A DNA stretch of 64,000 nucleotides, taken from positions 17,006-81,005 of the forward strand of contig NZ_VSSR01000041.1 of assembly GCF_008123515.1 (NCBI RefSeq). Reading direction: 5' to 3'. The stretch is from Bradyrhizobium cytisi. Lineage in GTDB: Bacteria; Pseudomonadota; Alphaproteobacteria; Rhizobiales; Xanthobacteraceae. Positions 1 to 8,403 of this stretch are shown here, piece after piece. A model generated the notes under the pieces. The model saw only the letters and a list, made by a program, of their open reading frames with translations. It ran no database searches and was not told where the DNA came from. Every line of letters starts with the position of its first letter. Position 1 is the stretch's first letter. The translations under genes and the position numbers were made by a program.

Positions 1-1684
1 CGCTGAGCCGCGCCACCACCGCCTTGCCATCGACCTCGGTCCGCAGGCGTTCAGCGACCGCCCGCAGCACGAGATCGCCGATCGAGTGTCCAAGCATGTT
101 GTTGATCTGCTGAAAACCATCGAGTCCCAGCACGAGCAGCGCGACTTCGGAGGACCGCCGCTCCGCCGCAACAATCAGGGTGGCGAGTCCCGCATGCAGC
201 GTGTTGCGGTTAACGAGACCAGTCAGCGCATCATACTCGGCGAGATATCTGACGCGTTCGGCCTCGCGCTTGCGTACGGAGATATCGCGCAGGATCGCGC
301 CGTATTGGAAACCTTCCGTTCCTTGCCAACCCGAGAAACTCGCCTCGACCGCGAACGTTTCGCCATTCTTGCGCCGGCCCTCGAACTCGACGACCACGGC
401 TCCGCCGGGGACCAGCAGCGCCTGGCGCGCAGCGTCGCGCATGGCGAAGGTCCTTGTGCCTGCCTCCACCGGTACTGCGCAAAGCGTTTCGAACGGGCGA
501 CCGATGATCTCGGTCGGCATGTAGCCAAAGACCGCGCTCGCGCCGGGATTCCAGACCGTGATCCGGTGATCTTCGTCGGTGCAGACCAGACCGTCGCCGA
601 GCGACATCGCGATGCGATGAAATCGGCTTTCGGCGATGCGACCCAGCAGACCGCGGAAATCGATCTCGTCCAGCGCGATCGCCGTCAGATAGGCGACGGT
701 CGCGATGTGGAACAGCGACGTGTCGATGACAAGCGGCCAGCGCTCCTGTACAAGCACCGCAGTCAGTTCGATCCCTGCTCCGGCTGCGACCAGGATCGCG
801 ACGCGGACACCCGGTGCGACGCGACGCCATGAATACATCATCAGCAGGCAGATCGCGCCAAGACCAGCAATCATGCCGGCATCGGACGTCCAGCGCAGCA
901 TGCGGTTCTGCAGGACCGATTCTGTAGCCAACGCCTGGAGCACGGGTCCCGGGACGATACGGCCATTTGGAACGCTGAACCGGTCCCCCAGCTCGAGTGC
1001 CGTAGCACCGACGATGACCTTCTTGTCCCTCAGCCTGTCGAGGGTCGCGGCATCGCCCCGCAGCACGTCCACATAGGAAACGCTCGGGATAGACGTCGCA
1101 CGAATGCTGAAGTCGATCAAAAAAGGCGGCCGCCGATTGGCGTCCTGCCCGGCCAACACGATGGCCATCGACGGCATCTGCGCATCGCCGAGCTTCTCCC
1201 CGACCGGATAGCGGCGAACGAGCCCATCGGATTCGACGGCGACATTGACGACGGCCGGCCACGACTGGTTGCTGAACGGCTTCAGCGGACGATTGATGTG
1301 AGCAGCGCCACCATTTGGTGTCGGCTGCTTGAAGGACGGCAGGATCGTGGAGCCGCCAACCTCTCGAAGCGCTGTGAGGAAGGCCTCGTCGGAGCCCGGA
1401 TCCGACGGCGTGCTGAAATCGATGTCGAAAGCCACTTCCTGCGCACCGGCTGCCTCGAGCCTGTGCAGGAGGTCAGCGTGCAGGCTGCGCGGCCAGGGCC
1501 ACACGCCGATCCGATCGATCGAAGACGCGTCGATAGCCACGACGACGACGTTGCCGCTGGCCGCTCGCGACTCCCAGGCAAAGCGCAGGTCGGTGAGCGC
1601 GTTGCGAAGCGCGCCGTGCCATCCCGTGGACAGCACGACAGCCAGAGCGATCACGACGAGGATATGTGGCCGATAGTGTTTCAC
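1..1684 (-). CDS. CHASE2-PAS-GGDEF sensor protein (3' end beyond window)
   Basis: The frame is open from a GTG at 1684 (preceded by GGGGGAAG) to the window edge, 561 codons. It begins with a short hydrophobic segment, then a CHASE2-type extracellular sensor with the motifs VVVVAIDASSIDRIG and WPWPRSLHADLL at about residues 45-75. Further membrane segments follow at about 265-315, a PAS domain (ITVWNPGASAVFGY) at about 350-470, and a GGDEF domain opening with YDALTGLVNRNT near 480. The window cuts at VVARLS, just before the GG(D/E)EF signature, so cyclase activity cannot be judged. CHASE2 proteins are membrane sensors that often pair with FecR proteins, and a FecR gene lies 71 bp upstream on the same strand, so the two are probably co-transcribed. 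An EAL domain could follow outside the window. Confidence 0.88.
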   Translation of the reverse strand, partial: MKHYRPHILVVIALAVVLSTGWHGALRNALTDLRFAWESRAASGNVVVVAIDASSIDRIGVWPWPRSLHADLLHRLEAAGAQEVAFDIDFSTPSDPGSDEAFLTALREVGGSTILPSFKQPTPNGGAAHINRPLKPFSNQSWPAVVNVAVESDGLVRRYPVGEKLGDAQMPSMAIVLAGQDANRRPPFLIDFSIRATSIPSVSYVDVLRGDAATLDRLRDKKVIVGATALELGDRFSVPNGRIVPGPVLQALATESVLQNRMLRWTSDAGMIAGLGAICLLMMYSWRRVAPGVRVAILVAAGAGIELTAVLVQERWPLVIDTSLFHIATVAYLTAIALDEIDFRGLLGRIAESRFHRIAMSLGDGLVCTDEDHRITVWNPGASAVFGYMPTEIIGRPFETLCAVPVEAGTRTFAMRDAARQALLVPGGAVVVEFEGRRKNGETFAVEASFSGWQGTEGFQYGAILRDISVRKREAERVRYLAEYDALTGLVNRNTLHAGLATLIVAAERRSSEVALLVLGLDGFQQINNMLGHSIGDLVLRAVAERLRTEVDGKAVVARLS

Positions 1685-1755
1685 CTTGCTTCCCCCGCAC
1701 CGACGGCGCTCGCCGCCAAGTGCCCCTTTACGTGCCCCTTTACGACGGCACGGTC

Positions 1756-2970
1756 CTAGTGATGCTTGTACCAACCGTAGTGGTTGCCATTATTGCCGCT
1801 ATTTCCATTTCCGTTCCCGCTGTTGCCGTTCCCGCTATTACCGTTGCCGCTGTTGCCGTTGCCGGTCGCGCTTGTCCCGCCGGTTCCGCTTCCAGAGCTG
1901 CCACCAAGCGCATCACTGGTGGACCCGGCGGTGGTCGCAACGGTTGTCGTCGCACTCGACGGAGTCGATGTTCCGCTGGCTGCAGAAGCGCTGCTGCTCA
2001 CGGTGACCGCCGTGACGGTGGAGCTATTCGCGGCAGTGGTCGTCGTGCTCGACTTGCTATCGCTCCACACCGTGTCGGTGCCGGCACGCGCGTTACGCAC
2101 CCGCCCCGGCGCGACGGCGTCGTGGGCCAGCCCGTGCGTGACCTTGTGAAAGTTCAGCTTGACCTCGCCGAGCGAGCTCGAGATACGCACGACGCCGGCC
2201 TTCGGTGCGTGAGTCTCGCTCACCTGACGCGACTGCGTCGGCGCGCCGGCTGTCTTGGTGCCCTTGTCGATCGTACCAAGCGCATGGATCGCATGGCCGC
2301 CTCCCGCATCGCGCGGCGCCGACAGGCCCGACTTCGGCACGGGCACACGCTCGATCATCGACGCGCGCGGCTTGCCTTGCTCGATCGGATTGAACGTGCC
2401 GGCACCGCTCAGGCTGAGACCGGGCTTGCCGTGCTCGAAGGCAGTGGCCACCTGCCCCGGCATGACCTGGGCAAGCTGCCCCGTCCTGAAATCGGAAACT
2501 TCGACCTGGCCGCGGAGCACGCCGACTTTGGTGCTGCCTGCGCCCACCGTGACGCTGAAATGCGTGCCCTTGACCACGGCGGCGAGATAGGGCGTCTCGA
2601 CCTCGAAATGCCTGACGTTACGCTTCTCGACCTCGAGCAGGATCGAACCCGCCTGCTGGATGATGGTGGTCGAAAGTCCCTCCTTCTTCTCGGTCGGCAC
2701 ACCGACCACCGAGTTGGGGGAGATCAAAATGGTCTCTTCGCCGCGAACGAGCAGCACGCGCCCGTTCCGCCCGGTGCGGATGGTGTCGCCCGGCTTCAGA
2801 GTCTCCTGCTGATTCAACGACACCTGCTGGGCGCCATTGGTGGCGAGCCAGACCTCGCCCGATGACTTGCTGACCGACCAGACGCCGTCATCCGCAGCGG
2901 ATGCACCCGATGCCGTTCCCAGGATCAGCGCTGCCATCACGGCGCACCGCATTCCAATTCGAACAAGCAT
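1756..2970 (-). CDS. FecR-domain exported protein with Ser/Thr- and Gly/Asn-rich tail
   Basis: This is a 404-residue protein. The start at 2970 is chosen because it gives a clean signal peptide ending GTASGASA; an in-frame ATG at 3081 would add an unlikely leader. Residues ~25-140 match the FecR fold: VWSVSKSSGEVWLAT, LKPGDTIRTGRNGRVLLV, VVKGTHFSVTVG and VLRGQVEV. There is no N-terminal anti-sigma helix, so this is the periplasmic FecR type that travels with CHASE2 proteins rather than a FecI regulator. The last ~110 residues are low complexity: runs of Ser/Thr/Ala, then NGNSG units ending GWYKHH. It is divergent from the secretion pore gene at 3100 and probably in one unit with the CHASE2 gene. 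Its ligand and exact role are unknown. Confidence 0.85.
   Translation of the reverse strand: MLVRIGMRCAVMAALILGTASGASAADDGVWSVSKSSGEVWLATNGAQQVSLNQQETLKPGDTIRTGRNGRVLLVRGEETILISPNSVVGVPTEKKEGLSTTIIQQAGSILLEVEKRNVRHFEVETPYLAAVVKGTHFSVTVGAGSTKVGVLRGQVEVSDFRTGQLAQVMPGQVATAFEHGKPGLSLSGAGTFNPIEQGKPRASMIERVPVPKSGLSAPRDAGGGHAIHALGTIDKGTKTAGAPTQSRQVSETHAPKAGVVRISSSLGEVKLNFHKVTHGLAHDAVAPGRVRNARAGTDTVWSDSKSSTTTTAANSSTVTAVTVSSSASAASGTSTPSSATTTVATTAGSTSDALGGSSGSGTGGTSATGNGNSGNGNSGNGNSGNGNGNSGNNGNHYGWYKHH
1783..1863. repeat. In-gene minisatellite coding for NGNSG units
   Basis: Imperfect tandem units built from CCGCTGTTGCCGTT and close variants encode the NGNSG repeats at the C-terminus of the FecR-domain protein. 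Such arrays commonly vary in copy number between strains. Confidence 0.7.
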
Positions 2971-3099
2971 GATGACCCTCAGTCTGAGTTGCTGCGAGCC
3001 TGATGCGTATCCGAAATCACTCAAGATTGGCTTAGCAGGACGCCTGGAGTCCGGCGGCCGCATTAACCAATCGTTGACCATAAAAAACTATGAAAAATC

Positions 3100-4896
3100 A
3101 TGTGGCTACTGAATCCTTACCGGCGCCTGGAGACCTCTCCGTCAAACTACGGAGAATGGTCCGCGCGTGGCGCGGTTGGACGGTATCTTGCTGCCACGCT
3201 GGTGCTACTCGGACCGACGCTTGCGGGAACTCCGCAGGCGTTCGCGCAGCAGGCGAACCAGCCGGGGTTCGATCCACGCCAGCCGGAGAAGTACTTTGAA
3301 AACCAAACTGAGCAGGAATCTCTGAACCGCCCTCCGGTGAAGTTACCCTCGGTTGGCCAGCCGAACATTGGCGGCGACACCAAGCCACGATTTGTCCTGC
3401 GCGGCATCAACATCAGCGGTGCCCACGTCATCTCCCGGGATCGCATCGCCGTCCTCTATCAGCCCTATCTCGGCAAGAAGGTCTCGCAAGCCGATCTCGC
3501 TGCGATCGCCGGCGCGATCAGCGATCTCTACCGCGGTGACGGCTTCCATCTCAGCCGCGCGATCGTGCCGCCGCAGGACATCGCCGACGGCCGTGTCCGG
3601 ATCCAGGTGATCGAAGGCGCGATCGTCCAAGCCGATCTGAAGGGCGACGGCGCCGAGCAGTTCGGCGTGAGGCCGATGCTCGGGCCGGTCCTGGCCGAGC
3701 AGCCGTCACGTCTGGCAACGCTCGAACGCCAGCTCTTCCTCATCAACGGCAGGCCGGGCGTTCGGATCACCGATACCGCGCTGGAGGAGATCGGCGGCGC
3801 AACCGGTCGCTTCCGCCTCATCGTCTTTCTGAAGACCTGGCACGTCTTCACGTCGTTCGGCCTGGATAATCTCGGCTCGTCGTCGGTCGGCCCATGGCAG
3901 ACCTACGCGACGGGCGCCTTTAACTCATACCTCACACCCGGCGACACGCTCGCGGTGAACCTGTCGACCATTGCAAACGATCCGCGCGAGCTCGGCTTCG
4001 CGCGGTTGTCCTATGACGCGCCGGTCGGCGTCGACGGGGTACGCCTCGGCGCCTCCGTCCTCTATAGTGCAGTCCGGCCAGGTGACGCGCGCCGTCTCGA
4101 CGGCGACATCACCACAACGGAGGCTTTCGAGGTGCGGGCAAGCACCGTTCCCTTCATGTCGCAATCGTCCGGACTGACGCTCACCATGGCCGGGACCTTC
4201 AGCAACGTGTCGGAGCACGACCTGTTCGGCCCGTACTACAACGACCACATCAGGACGGCGAGCCTCACCGCCGACTACCGGCTTCAGGATCGCTTCGGCG
4301 GCACCAACTACGCAACGCTGACCTATCGCCAGGGCCTCGACGTCTTCGGCGCCTCGCATTTCGACGATGATCTGTTGTCGCGCGATGGCGCGTCCTCGAA
4401 TTTCTCAGTGCTGAATTTTTGGTTCACGCGCTACCAGACCCTCAATGACGACTGGTCGCTCAAGCTCTCAGCGGCAAGCCAGACCGCGTCGCGGCCGCTG
4501 TTCACCTCGCAGCAATTTTATCTCGGAGGCGCAGCCTTCGGCCGCGGCTATGGTGCGGCCGAGATCAGCGGCGATAACGGTCTTGCCGGCTCGCTCGAGC
4601 TGCGCTTCGACCAGAAGCTCAATTTCCGTTACTGGAGCGGCTACCAGCTCTACGCTTTCGGCGACGCCGGCGCAGTCTGGAACGATGGCTACCGTCTGAG
4701 CGACGGCTTGGCGCTGACGTCGGCCGGTGCTGGCGTGCGGTTCTTTCTGCCGCAGGATTTCCAGGCGGATTTCGGCGTCGCCGTGCCCTTGAGCTACCGG
4801 GCGCCGAACAATGAGCGCCGCAGCCCTCGGTTCCTGTTCACCCTGTCGAGCGCGTTCCGGCTTTGCCCCGAACGCGGCAGGGGCGCCTGCCTCTAG
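3100..4896 (+). CDS. Two-partner secretion outer-membrane pore, ShlB/FhaC/HecB family (TpsB)
   Basis: The product has 598 residues, the usual size for TpsB pores. An N-terminal export signal ends near TPQAFAQQ (~residue 50). A POTRA domain spans about 95-175 (FVLRGINISGAHVI, LYRGDGFHLSRAIVPPQ, GRVRIQVIEGAI). The rest is a beta-barrel with alternating aromatic strands and the family motif FYLGGAAFGRGYGAAEISG (~465-485). After the last predicted strand (FLFTLSSAF) there is a short polar extension, so the barrel does not end on a terminal aromatic residue. TpsB proteins export one large beta-helical TpsA adhesin or cytolysin. No TpsA gene is visible in this window, which makes this an orphan pore. 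It is divergent from the FecR/CHASE2 pair, and the 129-bp gap between them should hold both promoters. Confidence 0.88.
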   Translation: MWLLNPYRRLETSPSNYGEWSARGAVGRYLAATLVLLGPTLAGTPQAFAQQANQPGFDPRQPEKYFENQTEQESLNRPPVKLPSVGQPNIGGDTKPRFVLRGINISGAHVISRDRIAVLYQPYLGKKVSQADLAAIAGAISDLYRGDGFHLSRAIVPPQDIADGRVRIQVIEGAIVQADLKGDGAEQFGVRPMLGPVLAEQPSRLATLERQLFLINGRPGVRITDTALEEIGGATGRFRLIVFLKTWHVFTSFGLDNLGSSSVGPWQTYATGAFNSYLTPGDTLAVNLSTIANDPRELGFARLSYDAPVGVDGVRLGASVLYSAVRPGDARRLDGDITTTEAFEVRASTVPFMSQSSGLTLTMAGTFSNVSEHDLFGPYYNDHIRTASLTADYRLQDRFGGTNYATLTYRQGLDVFGASHFDDDLLSRDGASSNFSVLNFWFTRYQTLNDDWSLKLSAASQTASRPLFTSQQFYLGGAAFGRGYGAAEISGDNGLAGSLELRFDQKLNFRYWSGYQLYAFGDAGAVWNDGYRLSDGLALTSAGAGVRFFLPQDFQADFGVAVPLSYRAPNNERRSPRFLFTLSSAFRLCPERGRGACL

Positions 4897-5050
4897 CCGC
4901 GCGGTCTTCGCCTCGATGCGGCCCTTTTGGGGCCCTTCTCACAGCCTTGCTCACAGACTTGCCTAAATTTAATCCCGTAACGTGCTCACGATCGCTCGAT
5001 CCGGGGGTTTTCGATAGCCATGTTCAGTCAAAAGTGATTGAGACGGAACC

Positions 5051-5881
5051 ATGAAGAGGGTGTTTGCAATCCTGGCCTTTCTCTGCGTCCTCGCGGCGGG
5101 CGAATATTTCGTCGTCAGCAAATTCGCGATCCGTCACGAGATGCTGTCCTTGTTCGACGCCGCGCGCCAGCGGCCGATCTCGGTCGACATTGCGGTGCGG
5201 CGCGACTACGAGACCAAGGCCAATCTTGGCCTGTGGAAGCTTCCGGTCGCCATCATCAGCAATGGCAACACGGTCAAGGCAACCGAGTATTCCTTCCTCG
5301 CCAACATACTTGCGGCGCGCGGCTATCTCGTTGCAAGCATTCAGCAGGATCTGCCGAGCGATCCGCCCCTGATGACCCATGTCGGCCAGAAATATGTCGG
5401 CCGGCGCGGGGTCTATATGCGTTGCGAAGCCAACATCCTCTACGTGCTGAACACGTTGAAGGGGCGCCAGGAGAACGCAGACTACGATCACATCACGCTG
5501 GTCGGTCATTCCAATGGCGGCGACGTCTCGATGTATGTCGCCCAGCAGCATCCCGAGCTGGTGTCGAAGGTGATCACGCTCGACAATCTCAGGGTGCCCT
5601 TCGTGCACAACGACCGAATGAAGATCCTATCGTTCCGCTCCAAGGATCCGCATTTTCAGACCGACCCCGGCGTGCTGCCGACGCCCGAGGAAGCCAAGGC
5701 ACGCGGCATCGACATCATCCATACCGCTGCGCAGCATACCGAGATGAGCGATCGCGGACCCGACTCGGTCAAGGAGAAGATCCAGGCAACACTTGACCGC
5801 TTCCTGCGCGACAGCGCCAGCAGCGCACTCGCGCCGGCCGATACGACCACCCCGATGATCATGAATCCCGGTGACTACTAG
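5051..5881 (+). CDS. Alpha/beta-hydrolase, membrane-anchored or exported
   Basis: The protein has 276 residues. The N-terminus MKRVFAILAFLCVLAAGEYF is a signal peptide or anchor. The nucleophile elbow GHSNGG places the catalytic Ser at residue 154; the likely His is 229 in AQHTEMSD, and an acid may lie in ITLDNLR (~178). Early strands (LPVAIISNGN, LAARGYLVASIQQD) fit the alpha/beta-hydrolase core and the family's usual length. The substrate cannot be predicted. It stands alone, convergent with the phasin gene, with 154 bp free upstream and no operon partner visible. Confidence 0.8.
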   Translation: MKRVFAILAFLCVLAAGEYFVVSKFAIRHEMLSLFDAARQRPISVDIAVRRDYETKANLGLWKLPVAIISNGNTVKATEYSFLANILAARGYLVASIQQDLPSDPPLMTHVGQKYVGRRGVYMRCEANILYVLNTLKGRQENADYDHITLVGHSNGGDVSMYVAQQHPELVSKVITLDNLRVPFVHNDRMKILSFRSKDPHFQTDPGVLPTPEEAKARGIDIIHTAAQHTEMSDRGPDSVKEKIQATLDRFLRDSASSALAPADTTTPMIMNPGDY

Positions 5882-5944
5882 CCGGGATCCTTTGCGGCAG
5901 ATCAAGCTTTGCGCCAAGCGCGCAAACAAGCCCTAAGAATGCAA

Positions 5945-6011
5945 ATCCCTGCCGGGTGAACCGACAGGGATCAGCAGAAAGGATGACAGACGGCGAATGA
6001 GGTTCACCCGG
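5945..6011. repeat. Nested inverted repeats downstream of hydrolase gene
   Basis: CCGGGTGAACC at 5952-5962 is the exact reverse complement of GGTTCACCCGG at 6001-6011. Overlapping it, ATCCCTG (5945-5951) pairs with CAGGGAT (5965-5971). The two foldings are mutually exclusive. No T-run follows, so a simple intrinsic terminator is not supported. Confidence 0.55.
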
Positions 6012-6117
6012 TGGCCCGTCATGGACCTGCACCGGAATTGAAAGGCGCAACGCGTCAGTACGCAAGATCAATTTGTAAGCACACGGCCGTGGTGCGGGAC
6101 ATCCGAACTTTCCCTGG

Positions 6118-6459
6118 TCAGGATTTGTCCTTGCCCGGCTGCATGAAATTGCCGGTCATCTGGCGCATGTGATCGCCGGCATTGGTGAACTGGCTGCGCA
6201 GGAACTCGGACTGGATTCGCATCGCTTCCTGAAGGTCGGTTGCGTGAACCAGCTTGCGAGCGTGTTCGAACGCCGCCTTCATGTTCTGCTCGGTAAAGGC
6301 GAGCGCCTGCTTGGATACGTCCGCACTCGCTCCGGGAACGGACGACATCGATTTGGTGGCGGCATCGAAAAACATGCCGAAGGCCCTTTCGGCCTGGTCA
6401 ATGGTTTTCTCAGCCAGGTCGCGCAGTTCGGCAGGAACTTCGAGCTTCGGTTCGATCAT
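6118..6459 (-). CDS. Phasin family protein
   Basis: This is a 113-residue, Ala/Glu-rich, helical protein without signal peptide. The start at 6459 is preceded by GGGAGGAG at good spacing, which rules out the longer in-frame start at 6609. The sequence (ELRDLAEKTIDQAERAFGMF, QALAFTEQNMKAAFEHARKL, RSQFTNAGDHMRQMTG) follows the Phasin_2 pattern seen in rhizobial phasins. Phasins coat polyhydroxyalkanoate granules and control their size; some also act more generally on stress. No PHA synthesis gene is adjacent, which is usual for this group. Confidence 0.88.
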   Translation of the reverse strand: MIEPKLEVPAELRDLAEKTIDQAERAFGMFFDAATKSMSSVPGASADVSKQALAFTEQNMKAAFEHARKLVHATDLQEAMRIQSEFLRSQFTNAGDHMRQMTGNFMQPGKDKS

Positions 6460-6605
6460 GGTCGCACTCCTCCCTCTTTTTCCTGACTGATTAGCACATT
6501 TGTCGCGCCGCCTTCCAGCGGCCAGGCGCCAGCAACGGACGCCACCTGGCGGTCCGCTTGCCGGTCTGAAGGGTGGCAAAGCGTAATATCGGCCCTTGGC
6601 CGGGC

Positions 6606-6791
6606 TCAAGACAGCGGGTGTTCGGGGATGGTCTCGTCGGTGACGAGGTCTTCGACGAGCTTGATGACCTCAAAGCGCTGCCGGGGAGCGAGCTTGAGAA
6701 AGGCGCGCAGCAGGCGGAGACTTTCGACGGTACCGTTCGCGGGTGCGCCGAGCTTAAGATGCAGTTCAGCCGCGAAATTGAGGTTTTTCAT
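6606..6791 (-). CDS. Small conserved-looking protein of unknown function (61 aa)
   Basis: It starts MKNLNFAAELHLKLGAPANG and ends IPEHPLS. Third codon positions are strongly GC-biased (many CTC, GTC, ATC, AAG codons), as in real genes of this genome, which argues that it is coding. AGGTG lies 5 bases upstream of the ATG. The protein looks cytosolic and partly helical (RLLRAFLKLAPRQRFEVIKLVEDLV). A TTG-start frame (6788-6994) overlaps its start as ATGA and might be a translationally coupled upstream gene, but that one is doubtful. No family recognised. Confidence 0.55.
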   Translation of the reverse strand: MKNLNFAAELHLKLGAPANGTVESLRLLRAFLKLAPRQRFEVIKLVEDLVTDETIPEHPLS

Positions 6792-7396
6792 CTCGCACCT
6801 ATGACAGGACTCGGCTCTTCGTGGTCGGGCGTCGGCAGCCCGATGGAGAACCGCACGCCGTCACCGAACGCCACGGCGACGCCGAACTCTAGGTCGGAGC
6901 ACCCGAGCAGGTCGGCACGCCGAGCTGCAGATCTGAAGAGACTCGGCACGACCCGAGAAGTTGCAATTATGGCAAGGAACAACCCCTCGATCAAGCCAAA
7001 CCGTAAGGCTAGCGATGCTTCGTCGGCATCGTGCTACGGCAATTCCGGATAACAGGAATACGCGTCGCCGTCACCCACCTGCGTCAAGAAGCAGCAATCG
7101 ATCACGGCGTGGCCCCGATCGCCGTCAATTAGACCTGAGTTTCCGCTTATTTCCCGTGTGGACGGAGATTGGCAGCCGCGAACTAACGCTTCTTCAGCGT
7201 ATACACGTAATGGTTGAGTCCGGTTTCGGCGGTTGCATCGTCCACGAACGTCGGGGTCCATCCGATATTTCCCGCTCCGTGAACCGTTGTTCAAGATCGC
7301 ACGACCAAGCGGTTGCGAAACGGCCACGCAGATCACGGGCGCCATGGCTGATGGACTGTTTGATTCGGGCGCGCGTCAGCACCAAAGGACGACGGC
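6792..7396. other. Stretch without a firm gene; possible remnants on the minus strand
   Basis: There are two weak coding signals, both on the minus strand. A 68-codon frame (6788-6994) has only a TTG start and no ribosome site; its second half has good codon bias (SDLEFGVAVAFGDGVRFSIG). At about 7187-7300 a short frame ends FVDDATAETGLNHYVYTLKK and a stop, preceded in another frame by more coding-like sequence, which looks like the decayed 3' end of a gene. No promoter or RNA was recognised. Confidence 0.3.
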
Positions 7397-7753
7397 ATGC
7401 TTTCTCGCTGCGATCTCATCAAGGGCGCCGCGGTTGCGCTTCTTACACTCTCTGCACAGGGCGCATGGGCGCAGGAGACCAAAATGAACCTTTTCAAGAT
7501 CGTCACCATCAAGGACGAGATCGTCATCGGGCTATCGTCCGAGGAGCTTCAGGCGCTCGGCGGCAACGACGCGAGCGCGGTCGCGCACGCACTGGCGCAG
7601 AAGGGCGACCTCACGGCCTGGCAGTACAACGTGCATCGCGGGCAGAACGGTGAGATGCAGCAGGCGCCAACTGCCAAGATCGGGCTGCTGGCCAACGCCT
7701 CGCTCCGCGTCGAGCCCTACACCACGCCCTACCAAATCATGCCGCATCCGTGA
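7397..7753 (+). CDS. Exported protein of unknown function (118 aa)
   Basis: A signal peptide (MLSRCDLIKGAAVALLTLSA, cleavage after GAWA) precedes a small mature domain of about 93 residues (MNLFKIVTIKDEIVIGLSSE, ALGGNDASAVAHALAQKGDL, WQYNVHRGQNGEMQQAPTAK). The ATG has AAAGGACG upstream at correct spacing. It has no cysteines in the mature part and no recognised motif. It stands alone, convergent with the gene at 7801. Confidence 0.7.
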   Translation: MLSRCDLIKGAAVALLTLSAQGAWAQETKMNLFKIVTIKDEIVIGLSSEELQALGGNDASAVAHALAQKGDLTAWQYNVHRGQNGEMQQAPTAKIGLLANASLRVEPYTTPYQIMPHP

Positions 7754-7800
7754 GGAGCGATGGGGACGTGCCGACGGTGAAAGCCGCAGGCACGTCCCGT

Positions 7801-8343
7801 TCAGCGGCGCCGCGCCGGCGCATCGGTCGCAAAGCCGTAGACCAGCGCCAGCCGGTCGAGGCATTCGCGAAAACGCCGCGCAAAATAGTCGTTCCAGCGC
7901 TGGGTGCGCACGGCGCGTCGCTCGCCGATCTGGTCCATCGTCAAACCAAGCACCAGCACGTCATGCACCAGCGCGGCGCCGTCGGTGCCAAGCTCGCGCT
8001 CGACCCGGTTCAGCCGCAATACGGCCTGGCGTTGGCTCTCGGTAATGGGCTCGCGCGAGCGCGCGCCGTCGACATATTCGCGGGTCGGATCCATGGCTTG
8101 CGGGCCTCGTTCCGCCCGCTCCCAGTCGCTCTGGTAGGCGCGGCCACCCCGATATTGCGCCTCGTCGATCTGGTGATGCGAATGCAGCCGGCCGAGCGGA
8201 TCGTTGCGAATCGAGCGCATCGCCACGATCTTCTCGTCCAGGTCGAGCGCCAGGGGATTGTCGACCTCGACCTCCGCCAATTCTGCGTTGAACGGCAGAT
8301 CGCGCAATCGGCGGTCGTGAAGCCCGGTCAATTTGTAGGACAT
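7801..8343 (-). CDS. Hypothetical protein, possibly DUF6456-like, phage-type context
   Basis: A 180-residue charged protein. The middle (YRGGRAYQSDWERAERG) resembles helical proteins of the DUF6456 type common in rhizobia and their prophages. The C-terminal half (ALVHDVLVLGLTMDQIGERR, RTQRWNDYFARRFRECLDRL) looks like a helix-turn-helix followed by a tail helix, much like phage terminase-small-subunit or antitermination-type proteins. I could not find a good ribosome site before the ATG at 8343. It is on the same strand as the GcrA-like gene 60 bp upstream and may belong to the same regulatory module. Family assignment is tentative. Confidence 0.6.
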   Translation of the reverse strand: MSYKLTGLHDRRLRDLPFNAELAEVEVDNPLALDLDEKIVAMRSIRNDPLGRLHSHHQIDEAQYRGGRAYQSDWERAERGPQAMDPTREYVDGARSREPITESQRQAVLRLNRVERELGTDGAALVHDVLVLGLTMDQIGERRAVRTQRWNDYFARRFRECLDRLALVYGFATDAPARRR

Positions 8344-8403
8344 GTTGCGTCTGCACGTGCCACTCGAAAACTCCTTGCAAACTGAATTGAGAAGGGGCGC
8401 CGG

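Noticed and set aside
231..1262. Long Arg-rich frame on the minus strand
   Set aside because: It is an out-of-frame shadow of the CHASE2-PAS-GGDEF gene; its composition (Arg, Gly, Cys rich) and lack of a ribosome site are typical of shadows.
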